The translations under genes and the position numbers were made by a program. A stretch of 39,500 nt of DNA from Gracilaria domingensis (lineage: Eukaryota; Rhodophyta; Florideophyceae; Gracilariales; Gracilariaceae). This document shows positions 1 to 10,834 of this stretch, in pieces. Positions within the stretch are counted from its first letter, which is position 1, and the number at the start of each line of letters is the position of its first letter. The notes below the pieces were generated by a model. The model did no database searches. It saw nothing but the letters and a program-made list of their open reading frames with translations, and was not told the origin of the DNA. Location: positions 27,165 to 66,664 of the forward strand of contig VCMS01000477.1 of NCBI GenBank assembly GCA_022539475.1, written 5' to 3'.

Positions 1-337
1 GTTGAGCGCTCCGCGAAGGTGGCCAGGAGCACGTCCCACAGGGTTCGCTCTGGATTGCGGGTAACGGATCCGCGCTGCACGCCTGGACCTTAGGGCCAGT
101 GCCCAACTTGAGGTTTTGACGTGGCGCTTGTCCGTGGCGGGCCTTATAGTACCCTTCGGCCAACACGTGGTTGATAATTCGCCTCGCTGAACTTGCACCA
201 CGTGTTCCGGTATTACCGGGCGGGAGCCATTCGCAGCACGGCCGAAGGTGGAACAGAACAGAAATACGACAGCGGTCCGTTCTGTTCGTCGGAATTCGGT
301 AACCGGCGCGGTAAGGTGGTGGCGACGCTGAGGAGCG
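1..337. other. Window edge, no supported gene; small inverted CACGTG repeat
   Basis: GC-rich sequence downstream (in antisense direction) of the gag relic. No frame here shows a recognisable domain on either strand. A perfect 10-base inverted repeat built on CACGTG lies at 162-171 and 197-206, separated by 25 bases; it could be a hairpin or a pair of bHLH/bZIP-type sites, but nothing else supports a function. Confidence 0.3.
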
Positions 338-2203
338 TCACCGAATTAACCTGGGGGGAGTGGTCGTTTGAAGTCCCAGACAGGTTGTAATCGCAGACGA
401 GTCGAAGTAACCCGTAGAATGGAAAGAAGGAATAGAGCGGCGGGCGCGGCTGGTTGCAATGGCCAGGGCCAGGGCGTCCATGTCTTCCAAATGCACGGCA
501 CTAGTGGGGATCATCAGTGTTCGTTGTAGACACTCGCGAAGCCTTCGATGGACCACTTCGGGTTTTGTGCGCTCTTTCTCCGCGTCCAGTGTCCTTACAA
601 ATACTTCTTGCCTCCCAGTACTGGGTATCGCCCAGCCTCTTTCAGGCATAGCTGCACCAGCTGGCGGAAAACCATTTTTGGATGCGTTGACGAGTACATC
701 CGTACACCGGCCCTGATTGCGGGAAGCATCCCTCGACGAAGAGGGCCTTGAGGCGACTCTCTGGGAACATGTTTCCGCATCGGAGGTTCTTTGTCCACAA
801 ATGGTCAGCGAATTCGCGTTCAGACACCGCTGAGCTCTGGCGGTGTGTGATGACGTCGTGGTAGGCCTTCGATAGGACATCGTCCGTCGCGTAAACTTCA
901 AGGAGGTAGTTGACCACCTCGGGGTAGGACGAGAGGAGTTCAAAACTCTTCTCGACCACGGCCCCGGATTGGCCAGTGATCTTGGCGGTTACTGTGTCCC
1001 TAGCGGATTGCTCCAGAAAGAAACGAAAGAGCCAGAGAGCTGCTCCTTCGTGTACACCATTCTGTTCACACGCATTCCGGAACGCGGCTAAGAACCGTAA
1101 GACCAAAATTGGATCTTTGCCCGAGAACTTCAAGGGCATTTGCAGTTGCATGCGTTTCGCATGCTTCGCAACTGCACGAGCGACCGAAGCGTTGTAACGA
1201 CCACTCCGGGCGTTCCAGCGGTAGTGCTTGAAGCTCAGCACTTTTGAAAAAGTCCCCAGTTGTTGGGTCGAATGCGGTGCAAATGCGAAACGTCCACTTC
1301 GGGGTCGGAGTCGTCCGAGTCGACTGCGTCTGACCTGTCTGAGTCAGACTGCGAGTCGTCCGAGTGGAAAGCCACGACCCTTGCGGATGACTTCCTCCTG
1401 TTCCGACGTCGGCTTGGGGACTTCCGGTTCCTCCTCTTGTCACGACCCACGTGGGAATCGCGACCGGTACTCTTCTGCTTCCCTGGGAGGGCACTGCCCA
1501 AGTCGGGTCTATCAATATTGAGGTCCTGCCGGGTCTGGAATCTGCTTCATGTGCGGCAGGGATAGTGGTGGGTTGCATACGAGACGGGCGGCTGATGGTT
1601 GACAGGTTGCTCATACCCAATGGAGCGAGCTGGAGACGGCGCTGTACCTCAGTGTGCACACTGGTGGCAATAGCGCGTCCAGAATTCCGGTGACGGTCAT
1701 CTTAAAAGCGACCCGCTGGACAAGGGTATCCAGCAGGCCTCCACTTCAGCATTAACCCTGAGGGCAATACGGCGCTCGACCTCGAGTGTCACTATAGACT
1801 CCACGAGTGGCCTCAGGGCTATGAGTAGTTCTCCGTAACGGGTTGAAGCTCACTCCCTGCGGGTCGTTGCGGAGTCCCAACGAGGGTCTCGGGCGCTGTT
1901 ACCCTGGGGGTCTGCGGCTGCGGAGTCGCTTCTCGAGAGGCATGTGGCGCATGGCCTCGAGACGGTTTGAAAGTCGGTCGCGGAGGACTGACGGAGTATG
2001 CGCTCGGGTCCTCCACACGTGGTAGAATCCTCCATGGGTGCTTCGGGTGCTCGGAGCCCTGAACCGCGAGCAGGCGGCACTTCGTCAATGCCGTTATCCC
2101 GATGGGGTGAGCAGGACCGGCGTGTCATGAAAGATCCTGGTGGGGTGGACATAACGGTAGGCAGAAAGGAATTTTCGTCCGGCTTGCGACAAAGTGAACC
2201 CAA
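338..2203 (-). pseudogene. Retrotransposon gag-like polyprotein relic
   Basis: Minus-strand gag-like sequence spread over several frames. The N-terminal part (about 2203-1235) is Ser/Pro/Arg-rich and then Ser/Asp-rich, as expected of a disordered gag leader. The best part is 1241-642, whose middle reads KFSGKDPILVLRFLAAFRNA and continues with ACEQNGVHEGAALWLF, ATDDVLSKAYHDVITHRQSS and KALFVEGC. This resembles the capsid region of Ty3-like gags in which a K/M-P-x-KF-x-G-x-DP segment is followed by a helical capsid and an FVEG motif. After FVEG the frame changes near 740 (LPAIRAGVRMYSSTHP lies in another frame, about 740-595), and again near 700-600. No zinc knuckle is visible before the window edge. 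Several frameshifts and stops make it non-functional. The family assignment is by remembered resemblance; the capsid call is more secure than the ends. Confidence 0.6.
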
Positions 2204-2815
2204 ATGCGGGCAAGTTCGAGAAACCCTAGAGGGAAATGGAACGGCGCGGTGAAACCAAATGATCGCGACGGGTCGGAAAGGCCGAATGGGAAGAAATGAT
2301 TCGAAAGCGACGAAGCGAATCCCGTGAGGGTCAAATTAACCAGAAAAGACCCGAGAGGGTAATTCTAGGTCGGGAGACCAGTTGTAGTACAGCCACAGGC
2401 CGTGACAACGTACTATGCCCTGATAAAGGAACAAATTGCGCAGCACCCAAGCGGGGACGAAGGAGCACTCAACGGACGCTAACAACGGGGCGCGAGATAG
2501 GCGCGCAGCACCGGTAGTGACGGTAGGATGACCCTTGTGGGAAACTAGACGATGAAAGAATCGGCTAGGGGGTGCCTGAGGTTTACCACGGTGAGCTCTG
2601 CCTGGTGGGAGATGCTTAAGTGCACCTCCCACGGGCACAAGACACGTGTCGAAATAATAAACTATCTACCTATAGGGGGGGTCCCGAAGGGCGACACGAC
2701 AACTGTCACAACCCTACACGTGTGGGACCGCGAGGTGCACCTGTGCACACTAACTAAACAAACTAATACTATGCACCCGTCAGGGCGATGCCTCTCACTG
2801 CACTACAGTTACCGC
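2204..2815 (-). other. GC-rich leader upstream of the gag relic
   Basis: This stretch lies 5' of the gag relic in its own direction and is C/T-rich on that strand, as retrotransposon leaders and LTRs often are. Two CACGTG palindromes occur near 2643 and 2717. Base composition changes sharply at about 2815 to AT-rich sequence. I could not find a second copy in the window, so the LTR reading is only a guess. Open frames in it show no domain. Confidence 0.25.
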
Positions 2816-3102
2816 AGTTTTCCTACAATATGAAACGAATTGTTTCATTAATAGTAACTTTTCAACACTATATTTTAAATACTACTCTTATGGAGATAAA
2901 ACTGGGTCTAGTAGCCCACCTATTTGTTGAATATATTTGCTTTAACATCAAAGTAGATAAAAGAGTATCACACAAAAAATACAAATAATGCCAATAATTA
3001 CCTAGTGGACGTATTTAAGAACGGTTTCCATATGAGAAATCTTTCTCTTTGCCTAAATTAGTAGATGACTCTGGGTCTAATTTTCGAGAAATATACTGTA
3101 GG
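2816..3102. other. AT-rich non-coding start of an AT-rich island
   Basis: Abrupt change to AT-rich sequence. No recognisable coding sequence, RNA or repeat. It is the left shoulder of the island (2.8-8.0 kb) that carries the DNA-transposon genes. Confidence 0.4.
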
Positions 3103-3395
3103 TTATTGTCTGTGTGTATCACAGCTCTCAAGAACGATCTTTACTGTTTTGGTAGAAGGAAAGTGCGGCAGTTACCACTGCAAACACCACTGAATTACAT
3201 ATTAATTCAGTTCCACGACCAACTTGAGGGTGCAACATGTCCCTTAGGAGTGGACGGGTGGGTGAAAATGACAGAGCCTAAACAATTTGTACACCCAAAC
3301 TGGAAGGTGAAGGACCGACGATCGTCGAAGACAGACTGCTTGCCACCAAAGCTTTGGCTTGCGTAACAATCAAAGCTACACTTTCGGAAGCATGC
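3103..3395 (-). repeat. Internally deleted mini-copy of the DIRS-like element
   Basis: Bases 3108-3240 match 9203-9335, the left end of the DIRS-like element, over about 130 bases (landmarks GTGTATCACAGCTCTCAAGA and GGCAGTTA-CACTGCAAACAC). Bases 3267-3372 match 14398-14515, the right end of the same element (landmarks AATGACAGAGCCTAA and CGACGATCGTCGAAGACAGA). The roughly 5-kb interior is missing and replaced by about 25 unrelated bases. The two ends are in the same order and orientation as in the long element, so this is an internal deletion rather than a circle junction. Similarity fades by about 3395, which helps place the outer end of the long element near 14.54 kb. Open frames inside it are not genes. 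Confidence 0.75.
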
Positions 3396-3897
3396 GGGAA
3401 TGAGTGAAAAACCAAAAAAAATCACTTTGTGGATGCTCTTTTCTTTGGTATTAAATATGTAAACCACACTAATAAAATGACAAAGTTTGCTCAGCATTAT
3501 ACGATGACATTCTTTTCTGAAAAGAAATTTTGTTTTCTTGCAGAGAACAACGATTTTGTAGTTAAAGAGTGTACCTACTGGATAAGAGTAGTAAAATGTA
3601 TGCAAATGTTGAAGGTTTAGTTATTTTCTATTTTGAAATGAAGTTTTGAGCTTGAGATATATTACAAAACTGAACACATTTCAATGTTTATATCGTTTTC
3701 AAGTTTAGCAAGGATATAACTATACTTTTGCTCAATTGTAACTAATCGTAAATTGCAAAATTGTTCTCCAACTTTTCCATCTGGCAAACAATTAACGAAG
3801 TCCATAGTAGTATGATGAACAACAAATCTTTCAATATATAAACTTCTGTGATATACTGTAAAGAAATTCTATCTGTTTCATTTCCCGGAAAACTGTA
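3396..3897. other. AT-rich, no gene seen
   Basis: No domain on either strand. It lies between the mini DIRS copy and the 3' end of the transposase relic, and probably includes the left end of the DNA transposon. I looked for an inverted match in 6.7-7.5 kb that would define terminal repeats and did not find one by eye. Confidence 0.35.
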
Positions 3898-4732
3898 CTA
3901 GCCCATTAGCATTTCATCAGTCATGAATGCGACTTGAATAATATTTGCTACGGCATAAAGAAAGTCTACATGTTTTTTAAGCGTATGTCGAAAACGTTGC
4001 TCCAAAGATGAAAAATGCTTGAACCTGGAGTATAGCTTTTCGTGTCGAGCGCGAAACATTAAATGTTGCTTTTTCACACTGTCTTGAACATTATCTGGAG
4101 TAATGCATTTTTCTTGTTCATATCCGTTATCAGTCACAATCTTTTCATTTTGCAATAAAACATGGTTGAGCCTGTAATCAAATATTTTGCTGTCTGGATT
4201 GTCTCCACAACCAAAAGGTCCATTAATCCATAATATTTCATCTGTGAATAAACTAAGCCCCACCTCGTATCGCACACCTGCTCCATTGAGTTTATGGGAG
4301 AACCATACTTTGAAATGTGTGGGGACAGAAACGATTTTTAAGGTTCACCTAAAAATGGTTAGAATGCTTATTATACTGGATCACTGAATATATAATACTT
4401 ACCAAATTCAAAGTAGAAATTGATCGGACAACGGCAAATGACCATTTCCTAAATGTCTTTTCGTCAACTCCACAAATAGCTGCATTTGTATGCTCGGTGT
4501 TATATAATTTTAGAAACATTAGAGCCCATAAAAGATGCTTAATTTCCCGTCCATCTGGTAAACTATTCTTTGCTAGCAGCCAAAGATTTAAAACCAAATC
4601 CGTTGAAACTCCAAAAATGCTTCGAAATCTTCGTACAGAAGTATTTGTCACAACTAATACTGAACGTCCCAATAATTGTGAAGCCTCGCGAAGAACTCTC
4701 AATTTGATAGCCCTTGAACTAGTACTGGACAT
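3898..4732 (-). pseudogene. DDE transposase relic (DDE_Tnp_4 / Harbinger-like), two exons
   Basis: Exon 1 runs 4732-4403 from ATG and ends at a consensus GTAAGT (4402-4397). It contains LPDGREIKHLLWALMFLKLY and GVDEKTFRKWSF, the N-terminal pattern of algal Harbinger-like transposases. Exon 2 starts after an AG at 4350-4349 with VNLKNRF, in phase with exon 1, giving a 54-base intron. Further on are FSHKLNGAGVRYEVGLSL, WINGPFGCG, EKIVTDNGY (second catalytic Asp) and FRARHEKLYSRFKHF (the Glu), ending at a TAG at 3898. Between VNLKNRF and HFKVWFSHK the segment that normally holds the first catalytic Asp (SVDGTD-type) is missing, and the frame shifts there. The copy is therefore dead. It lies head-to-head with the accessory gene at 5893, the arrangement expected of one transposon. 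Confidence 0.75.
4349..4402 (-). other. Spliceosomal-type intron in the transposase relic
   Basis: GTAAGT donor and a pyrimidine-rich stretch ending TTTTTAG. Splicing joins ...STLNL to VNLKNRF in phase. Length 54 bases, similar to the 58- and 66-base introns inferred in the genes at 5893 and 21531. Confidence 0.6.
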
Positions 4733-5892
4733 GGTGAAGGTAGCATTTGTTCGACCTGGGAGATACTTCAAAGTGATGCAGTGTACCGCATTATTTATGC
4801 TGTTCTTTTCATGCCGTATGTTCAGTTTACCATGACGTGCAGTACATTTTTCATCCGTTTGCAAGCCTCGTTGCATTTCGTTTCGGTTTTAAATATCTTT
4901 TGTACTCCTTTGGAAGGAGATAGCCTTGCGTTATCCTCATACAGCACATGCGTTTTGTGTAAATCAAATTCATTACGTGTTGCAAAAGTACAGTTGTATT
5001 TTTTAGGGTTGAGAGGGTAACGTAATTTTGGTACATTCAAAAGGACCTATTGATGTTTTAATTCAAGCAAAAAGACCAAGATCGTGTTTGGTCTTGATCA
5101 GTTCGATCAACATGATCATAATGCTCGCGAATGTTCGCGAACATTGGCAGATGTTCGCCTAGATGCAGATTGCAGGGAGCCAAAAATCTACAAAAATAAA
5201 AGCACATGTGCTTTCTCGACAGATTTAAAACGTTGCGAAACGAAATATCTGGTGAATGCTCGCGAACATATTCTGAACATCATAATGCTAAAACGAACAT
5301 ATGGTTTTTACCTTTCCGAATTTTTCCTTGTGGTTCTTAATCAAAGTCTGTAGACGTTCAAAACAAAATTAATACTATCTCCTCTATGTTACAACAAAGT
5401 ATCAGCACTTCTATGTTGCTATTTTGGAAGTTAAAATGGACAAAAAAGCGCGAACATTCAGTTTTTAGCCGAACATAATTAAAACAAATGTTTGAAAACT
5501 AGGATATGGTTTGAGGTTTACATGTACATAGCGTAGCATTTGAGAGAAAAGCTCTTTGTTGTTCTCTATACTAAAGTATATCGCCTTCTTTTGCTTTGAA
5601 CACCATCGGAGGAAGGGTTATCGATTTTGAAAGCGAAAGATTTTGGTATCCCCTTTGGTATTACCTTCTCGAAACCGTTATGTCCTCAAGCAGTACTCAA
5701 ACAAAAGTGAAGAATGTCTCTTTTCCAGATCCTTCGTTTGATACAATGGCTTCAGAACTTAACATTCACATGTTATAAATAAGAATATTCCTCTCCTTGA
5801 CTAACATCAGAACATTCAACTCTTCCACTGTGCTTGTCCGCGTTATCGTGTGTTTGTCTTGATATCCTTTTCAAAACCCGAATATTTGCTCC
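4733..5892. promoter_or_regulatory. Shared upstream region with a cluster of CGAACAT motifs
   Basis: This 1.16-kb AT-rich region separates the divergently oriented transposase and accessory genes. It contains a perfect 16-base palindrome AATGTTCGCGAACATT at 5130-5145 and further copies of its half site: ATGTTCGC at 5151, GCTCGCGAACATA at 5258-5270, TGAACAT at 5274, CGAACAT at 5294, CGCGAACATT at 5449-5458 and CGAACAT at 5470. An AAGACCAA...TTGGTCTT hairpin lies near 5074-5096. A repeated palindromic motif between two transposon genes suggests protein-binding sites, perhaps for the transposase or accessory protein; that is inference. Confidence 0.45.
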
Positions 5893-6709
5893 ATGACGCC
5901 CAAACGTAAGCGCCTTACTGCCAACTCCAATGCAGTCAAGCTTCTCAAAATGAAGTTGCAGAGTGGCGAACTCGATGGCACTGAGAAAGCCGAGAAGGTG
6001 TGGCGCTCCAAAGCTCTTTTTCAAGAGTATAAGCTTGACACCTTTCGGGCGCGCTAAAACAGGATCAGAAAAGAATTGGGTCTTTCACTTAGAGGTGAGT
6101 CGAATATTTACTATTTGTCTAAATTATTTCATTGACCTAACCGTGTGTGAAGAGCCTACTGTGCACATTGCTCCTCGAGCAAGTATGGATATGCGACGGG
6201 ACAATGAGGCTATAGTAGTGAACTCTGATCAATCGGGAGAAGAGGAAAAATCATACGATGGACTTAACAAATGGATACTTCTTGAACAACTTGACTGGCG
6301 CCGGTTCTATTTAATTTCCGAATGGAAAGAACCCGAAACAACAACTAAGTGACTAAGCGTAATAGTTGTGATGCCATCAGGACTACAGCGCGGTGATTTT
6401 TTTGTTCAGATTGTCGACGATAACAAGTGTCTTCAGATCAAAGTGAATTGGCCGCGACCAATGATTCATCCCAAAATTCTGCATGCCAAATGGCTGAATC
6501 AAAGTGGTGAGAAATATACTGATCATCACCTAGAGCTTACTGGGTTTGAATCAGCACTGAAGAAATTAAGAGAACATAGCAAGGATCGTGTCCTATCAAC
6601 AACAAAAATTATTCTCCCTTTTGCTGTTGAGTCCCAGCTTGTTTCAGAAACCATACGGTTCACATGCGGAACAATTATTTATTACGTTCGACTCAAAGCC
6701 TTCAATTAG
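5893..6709 (+). pseudogene. Transposon accessory protein, two exons, two in-frame stops
   Basis: ATG at 5893 opens a basic N-terminus (TPKRKR), then SNAVKLLKMKLQSGEL and FQEYKLDTFRAR, which resembles the small second protein that accompanies Harbinger-like transposases in diatoms and other algae (pattern S-A-LL...G...FQ-Y...FR-NL). A 58-base intron with GTGAGT donor (6095) and AG acceptor (6151-6152) keeps the frame exactly. Exon 2 has an acidic stretch (NSDQSGEEE), then KWILLEQLDWRRFYLISEW, VIVVMPSGLQRGDFFVQIVD and a C-terminus ending at TAG 6707-6709. The frame is continuous from end to end except for TAA at 6055-6057 and TGA at 6350-6352. Its biochemical role is not known to me. It lies divergent to the transposase at 4732. 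Confidence 0.6.
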
Positions 6710-8040
6710 TCTTATGCTTATGGAGGTCAGAACACTGATGAGTTTGAGTTGGTGGAATAGGGTTATTCTAAGGTAGCTTACGTGCTCTAAACAAAATTTT
6801 TTACACATTGTATTTTTAACGCTTACTTCTAGTAATCTGTTATGTAGAGTACAGGTTTAGGTTCAAGAAGAACAAGAATTGAAATAATGCTTTTTCTTAA
6901 TTGCAGTCACAAGCAGTTGCTCTAGTTATTTAGTATCGAGTGCGCACTATATAACAAATGACAATTGGACTTTAAATATACTAATAAAGTTTCTTTTTGT
7001 ACGAATATACGTGATAGCGAAACCAGTTTGTACGAGATGGGTATGACGTATGTGTCTGTTGCAATTAAAATACTTTTAACGCTTGCTTCTCAATAACTTT
7101 AATTTAAACAACTGTGCGATCTTTTTGTCACTCACTACAATAAAAATTTGGCTATGAAGTGCGTTTTGAGAGTCTTATCGAAATTGGATCGTGATATAAT
7201 GTTTAATACGCTTTTAAGCTAAACATTGAACACAACACGCATTTGTTTTGCATACCAAACGTATATGTAACTCACAAGCCTTACGCATATTCTCGCAGGT
7301 TCCGGCAGCAAGGTGCTCCACCAAGATCAAAAGAGCAGCTCCCCAATTTCAATAAATTTTCTTCCTGGGAGACGCGGGAAAACAGGAAATTAAGGCTGTT
7401 TTAAGCATCAAGAAGTTACAATTTTTGAAGAAAATTTTAAACATTAAAGCACCTGCAGCTCATACGCAACGTGTACCTCACAGTTTTTTGGGTGCGAGCA
7501 GTAATTTTCGACAATATTTCAGTCTATGTGAAAGTTGTAGGACGTGTAACATCCCTGGCAGATTTCGTAACTGTGCTACAGCACACTTTGAGTAGAGTTT
7601 GTATACTTTAGCAGACTTCTTGTAACCATTGTAGCTCAACAACAAACGCCTGTAAAACGATATTCCAAATGACTTTTGTAGCTCTTAAAGCACTCTATCT
7701 AACCATGTTAAGAACTGCGGTTAAGTACGACAAATAGAGTGGTAAACAAGGACGCACGCTTTTACTATTCAGCTCAAAAACGCAGGTTTTTTAGATTCAA
7801 ACCTTTTTCTACTCACAAAAACGTCTTAAAATACAGCGCTAATTTATTCTGGATTATAAGCCTCTATCATGTGAAGAAACTGGCATATTTTTTCCCATGA
7901 ATATGTTAGCGTCGGGTGCAATAGTGAAGTTATCTTTCGTTGTGGAGCAAACCCGATTCTAGGGGGTGTTTGACGAAGAAGCTCTTCATATACGAGCGAT
8001 GCGCCCGTGCACGTGGCACTTGAAGTTATGAGGTGCATCC
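6710..8040. other. AT-rich, no gene seen
   Basis: About 1.3 kb with no convincing coding sequence on either strand. A 20-base direct repeat with two mismatches (TATTTTTAACGCTTACTTCT at 6811-6830, TACTTTTAACGCTTGCTTCT at 7071-7090) is the only structure I noticed. The right end of the DNA transposon should be in here or just beyond it. Confidence 0.35.
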
Positions 8041-9202
8041 CCCCCTGGGAGTCTTCAACCGTTGGTTAATTTAATCTTAATTAGCACCCGTAGAGGGGCG
8101 TGCATGGGCCAAGGCTCCTGGCTGGGCGTGGAAACGTGGAGGTGGATGGAGAGTGCACAAGTGGGGTATTTTGGGGAATATTTTAGTTTGTATTTATTTT
8201 AGCACCCGGACAGTGGGGTTGCGTACATGTACCACCCGTACGGGTGTGCAATATTGTAATCAGTCAGCCGGCCCTGCACCTGGGGTACTTAGAGGCGCAG
8301 GGGCGGCTGAACACCACCTGATGATAAAGCAACCAAGCCTCTCCTTCGAGAACTGCCACTCGGATCAGAGGGAACTTGAGACTCATCTTGAGTGTGGGCT
8401 CTAGGCGCTACTGCCCTTGCCGGTGTACTACTCCGGCCGGAGGGTCACCTCAAGAGGTATAAGTACGCGTACTCTGCTTGGGACGTCTAAGGAATCTGTA
8501 TATACAGTGTGGTATTGACGTCTACTATTTCTATTAATTCCTGATTGCAGGACAGATCTCCGCCCCAGTATTGGGTTCTTTCGTGCTCTTTTTTCCCGAC
8601 CTCGGGCCTGTTGCCTGCGTGTGCACGCCCCGCGTCTCCTCTTTGGAAGTATTTCTTTTCCCTTTTTTTTCTTGGGCTACGCCTCCCCTCGGAGTGTCTG
8701 GTTCACCCCTTTTCGGGTATTCCTCGCTTCTACACCGTTCTTGGCTGGTGATCCTCCTGATATTGGACTTTCTGCATTCACCTCTGTAGGTTTTCCTCAG
8801 TACACTACTGGTCTTAGACCCAGGTCCCCGGTGTCAACAGAGGCTCATTCACCGAGTTACCATCCCCCAGGGAGCAGGACTTCGGACATCTTGTGCGTGT
8901 TTCACCCGTCCTGGGTTTGCACCACATTTGTGTCAAAACATGACTCAACTTGACCTCTGCAAATGTGCCAGTGCACAGTTGAGATTTCGTTCTTATATTT
9001 TACGCGTCAGCAACTTTTTTTGGTGCTCTTGCTGGCAAAACAGTAAATGTTTAAATTAAATAAACATCTCAAGCATGGCTGATTCCCTGTTGTAGCACTT
9101 GTATTTTCGCACGTGCGTAAAAGGTACACATCTTACTTGTACATAAAGCAACTTTTCTTCCCATTTTTCCCGCATCTCCCTGGTTCCGGAAATTCCATTA
9201 TT
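8041..9202. other. GC-rich, LTR/leader-like stretch without a gene
   Basis: Composition switches back to GC-rich at about 8040 and to AT-rich again near 8990. A TATA-like GGTATAAGTA lies near 8455 and GTATATACAG near 8499, followed by a long C/T-rich stretch (8560-8900) like a retrotransposon leader on the plus strand. No second copy is present in the window, so an LTR origin cannot be shown. The overlapping plus-strand open frames at 8.5-8.95 kb have no domain and are probably a by-product of the C/T-rich composition. Confidence 0.25.
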
Positions 9203-9406
9203 GTTTATGTGTATCACAGCTCTCAAGAGCGATTTTTGCTGTTTTGGCAGAAGGAAATTGTGGCAGTTAACACTGCAAACACTACTGTATTATTTAGTAA
9301 TTAAGTTCCACGAGCACCTTGAGAGTGCATCATGTCCCACCCCAAAACAGCAGCAGCTTGTAGATGCAATGAAGCTATGCTTGTATGACAAGCGTGTTGT
9401 AGAGAT

Positions 9407-9829
9407 TCAAACTTTCGAAGGCGGTTTATCACTAATGTTTCGTTTTGACCCAATATATAGAAATACAACGCGTATGTTAAAGGCAATGCAGAGGGCAGCA
9501 AAACGTTTGCATTGCAGTAGCAAGAGAATACAAGAAAATCTCCCTCTTGACAAAGCTCCAAGAGTCACAAGCGAGTCGGTGAAGAACACTACCCTTGCGT
9601 TACAAACGCCTCTCCGAATGAGCCATCCCAGGGCAAGTACTGCAGTTGCCGCTTCGAGTCCATTGATATGTTCTGAGGATTCCCATTTGTGCGTGATGCA
9701 TCTTCTCCAGTTCATCTATTCATAAATCAAGACCACTTCTTCGCCGTGCGTATCTCTGAAAAAATCGAAATTCATACTTTGAAACCTTTGCCCAAGATGC
9801 CAGAGACGTATGGCTCTTGATGAAGATAC
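9407..9829 (-). pseudogene. RNase H domain of the DIRS-like element
   Basis: Follows the RT in the same frame; the two are separated by an in-frame TAA (9830-9832) and a second in-frame TAG (9716-9718), with no frameshift. Visible landmarks are VITSDAPPMAG at the end of the RT frame (first Asp), HINGLEAATAVLALGW (Glu), VVFFTDSLVTLGALSRGR (Asp) and the terminal GSKRNISDKPP, which corresponds to the S-x-x-N-x-x-D-x-PSR end of DIRS RNase H domains. It ends at TGA 9407. The catalytic residues look present, but the stops would prevent a full RT-RNase H protein. Confidence 0.65.
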
Positions 9830-10834
9830 TTAAGATACCATGACTGTTCCTGCCATTGGAGGAGCATCGGATGTGATCACAAGGTCCGAAACAGGTAATG
9901 ATAGGTTCGCTCGCCCGAAAGGTAAAATTGTTGCAAGAAGTGACATTTCTCGCTTCACTGCGGGATAAAGTTGAAGTGAGTTACCATCTGATGCCTTGCA
10001 CTTCTCGTGCTTAAAAACTGCACTGAGGCAGGAAATCATTGGCTTGGTCAGTAAGGAAGGCCATATAAGGTTGCCGATGGTGGACTGCCATGCGTTAAGA
10101 GTTGTGCGATTAGAAGAGATGATGCGTGGAATTCGAATGAACAGTTTCTTCAGCTTTGCTACGTCGGGCCTGATAATGTTCCTGTGTAGGTTCCAGACAC
10201 ATCCTATAAACGGAAGGTCGTTCTTCTCAAATCGTTTGACAGTGCATGATTTCGCTTCCTTGATTGGCAGCTTTGCCGCGGTAAAGATAGTTCTCATTAT
10301 AAGGTGTAGAAGACGAAGTGCTTCCGGAGGCCAGTTGTTTACGAGAACCGCAATATCGTCAATGATATGCAGAAGCGGCGATTGTTGCCGACTCAAATAG
10401 AAAGGATTGCTTTCCTTCGGAAGCGGGGAAAGAATGTGGGCGTTCTGAGGAGCCCGCAATGATTGACGGAAAATATGAAAGGATTCCTGCAGAAGCCTGG
10501 AGGAAAAGCTATGACTTTTAAAAACACTCCACTTAAAGCCCATGGGAATGGAGGCCTGACATGGGTGCAGAATAACATCTTTCTGGACCGAGACGTTTAG
10601 CTTTTCTGAAAGAGAGCCGGCGAGGGCGGGTGGAAGATCTGAAATTCGTACAGCGAGGAGAGGGAAAAGCCTAGAAATGGAAGGCGGAACGGTAGTATTG
10701 TGGAACATATTGGCCACATCAAAGTAGAAGGCTGAAAGACTGCCTTCTTCGGAGATAATGGACCCAAAAAGGCTTGGTGCGGGTAGAGAGATATAAGGTG
10801 GGTCAGGTAGAAGTGCGTTTGGGTTCTGGGCCAT
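9830..10834 (-). pseudogene. Reverse transcriptase of the DIRS-like element
   Basis: Open frame of 334 codons. FYFDVANMFHNT (about residues 37-48) carries the first catalytic Asp of the palm. CQASIPMGFKWSVF (about residues 92-105) is the QG-type motif with PMG. HIIDDIAVLV (about residues 175-184) is the catalytic box, with IDD in place of the more common Y/F-x-DD. FIGCVWNLH follows, as expected for the next palm motif. The fingers part upstream is not in this frame: the reading frame changes between 10866 and 10834. The downstream RNase H is cut off by TAA. Family: YR-retroelement RT (DIRS group) rather than Ty3. Confidence 0.7.

Noticed and set aside
2370..2395. tRNA primer-binding site (minus-strand TGGTCTCCCGACC) upstream of the gag relic
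   Set aside because: It begins with TGG but the following bases do not fit a tRNA 3' end convincingly, and no LTR boundary can be placed beside it.
3207..3605. Minus-strand open frame of 132 codons
   Set aside because: It lies largely across the mini-copy of the DIRS-like ends and has no independent support.
8545..8953. Three overlapping plus-strand open frames rich in Phe, Pro and Ser
   Set aside because: They are frames of one C/T-rich stretch, have no domain, and look like a compositional by-product.
9201..9725. 174-codon plus-strand frame
   Set aside because: It is the complement of the DIRS RNase H and terminal block, which show clear RNase H motifs on the minus strand.
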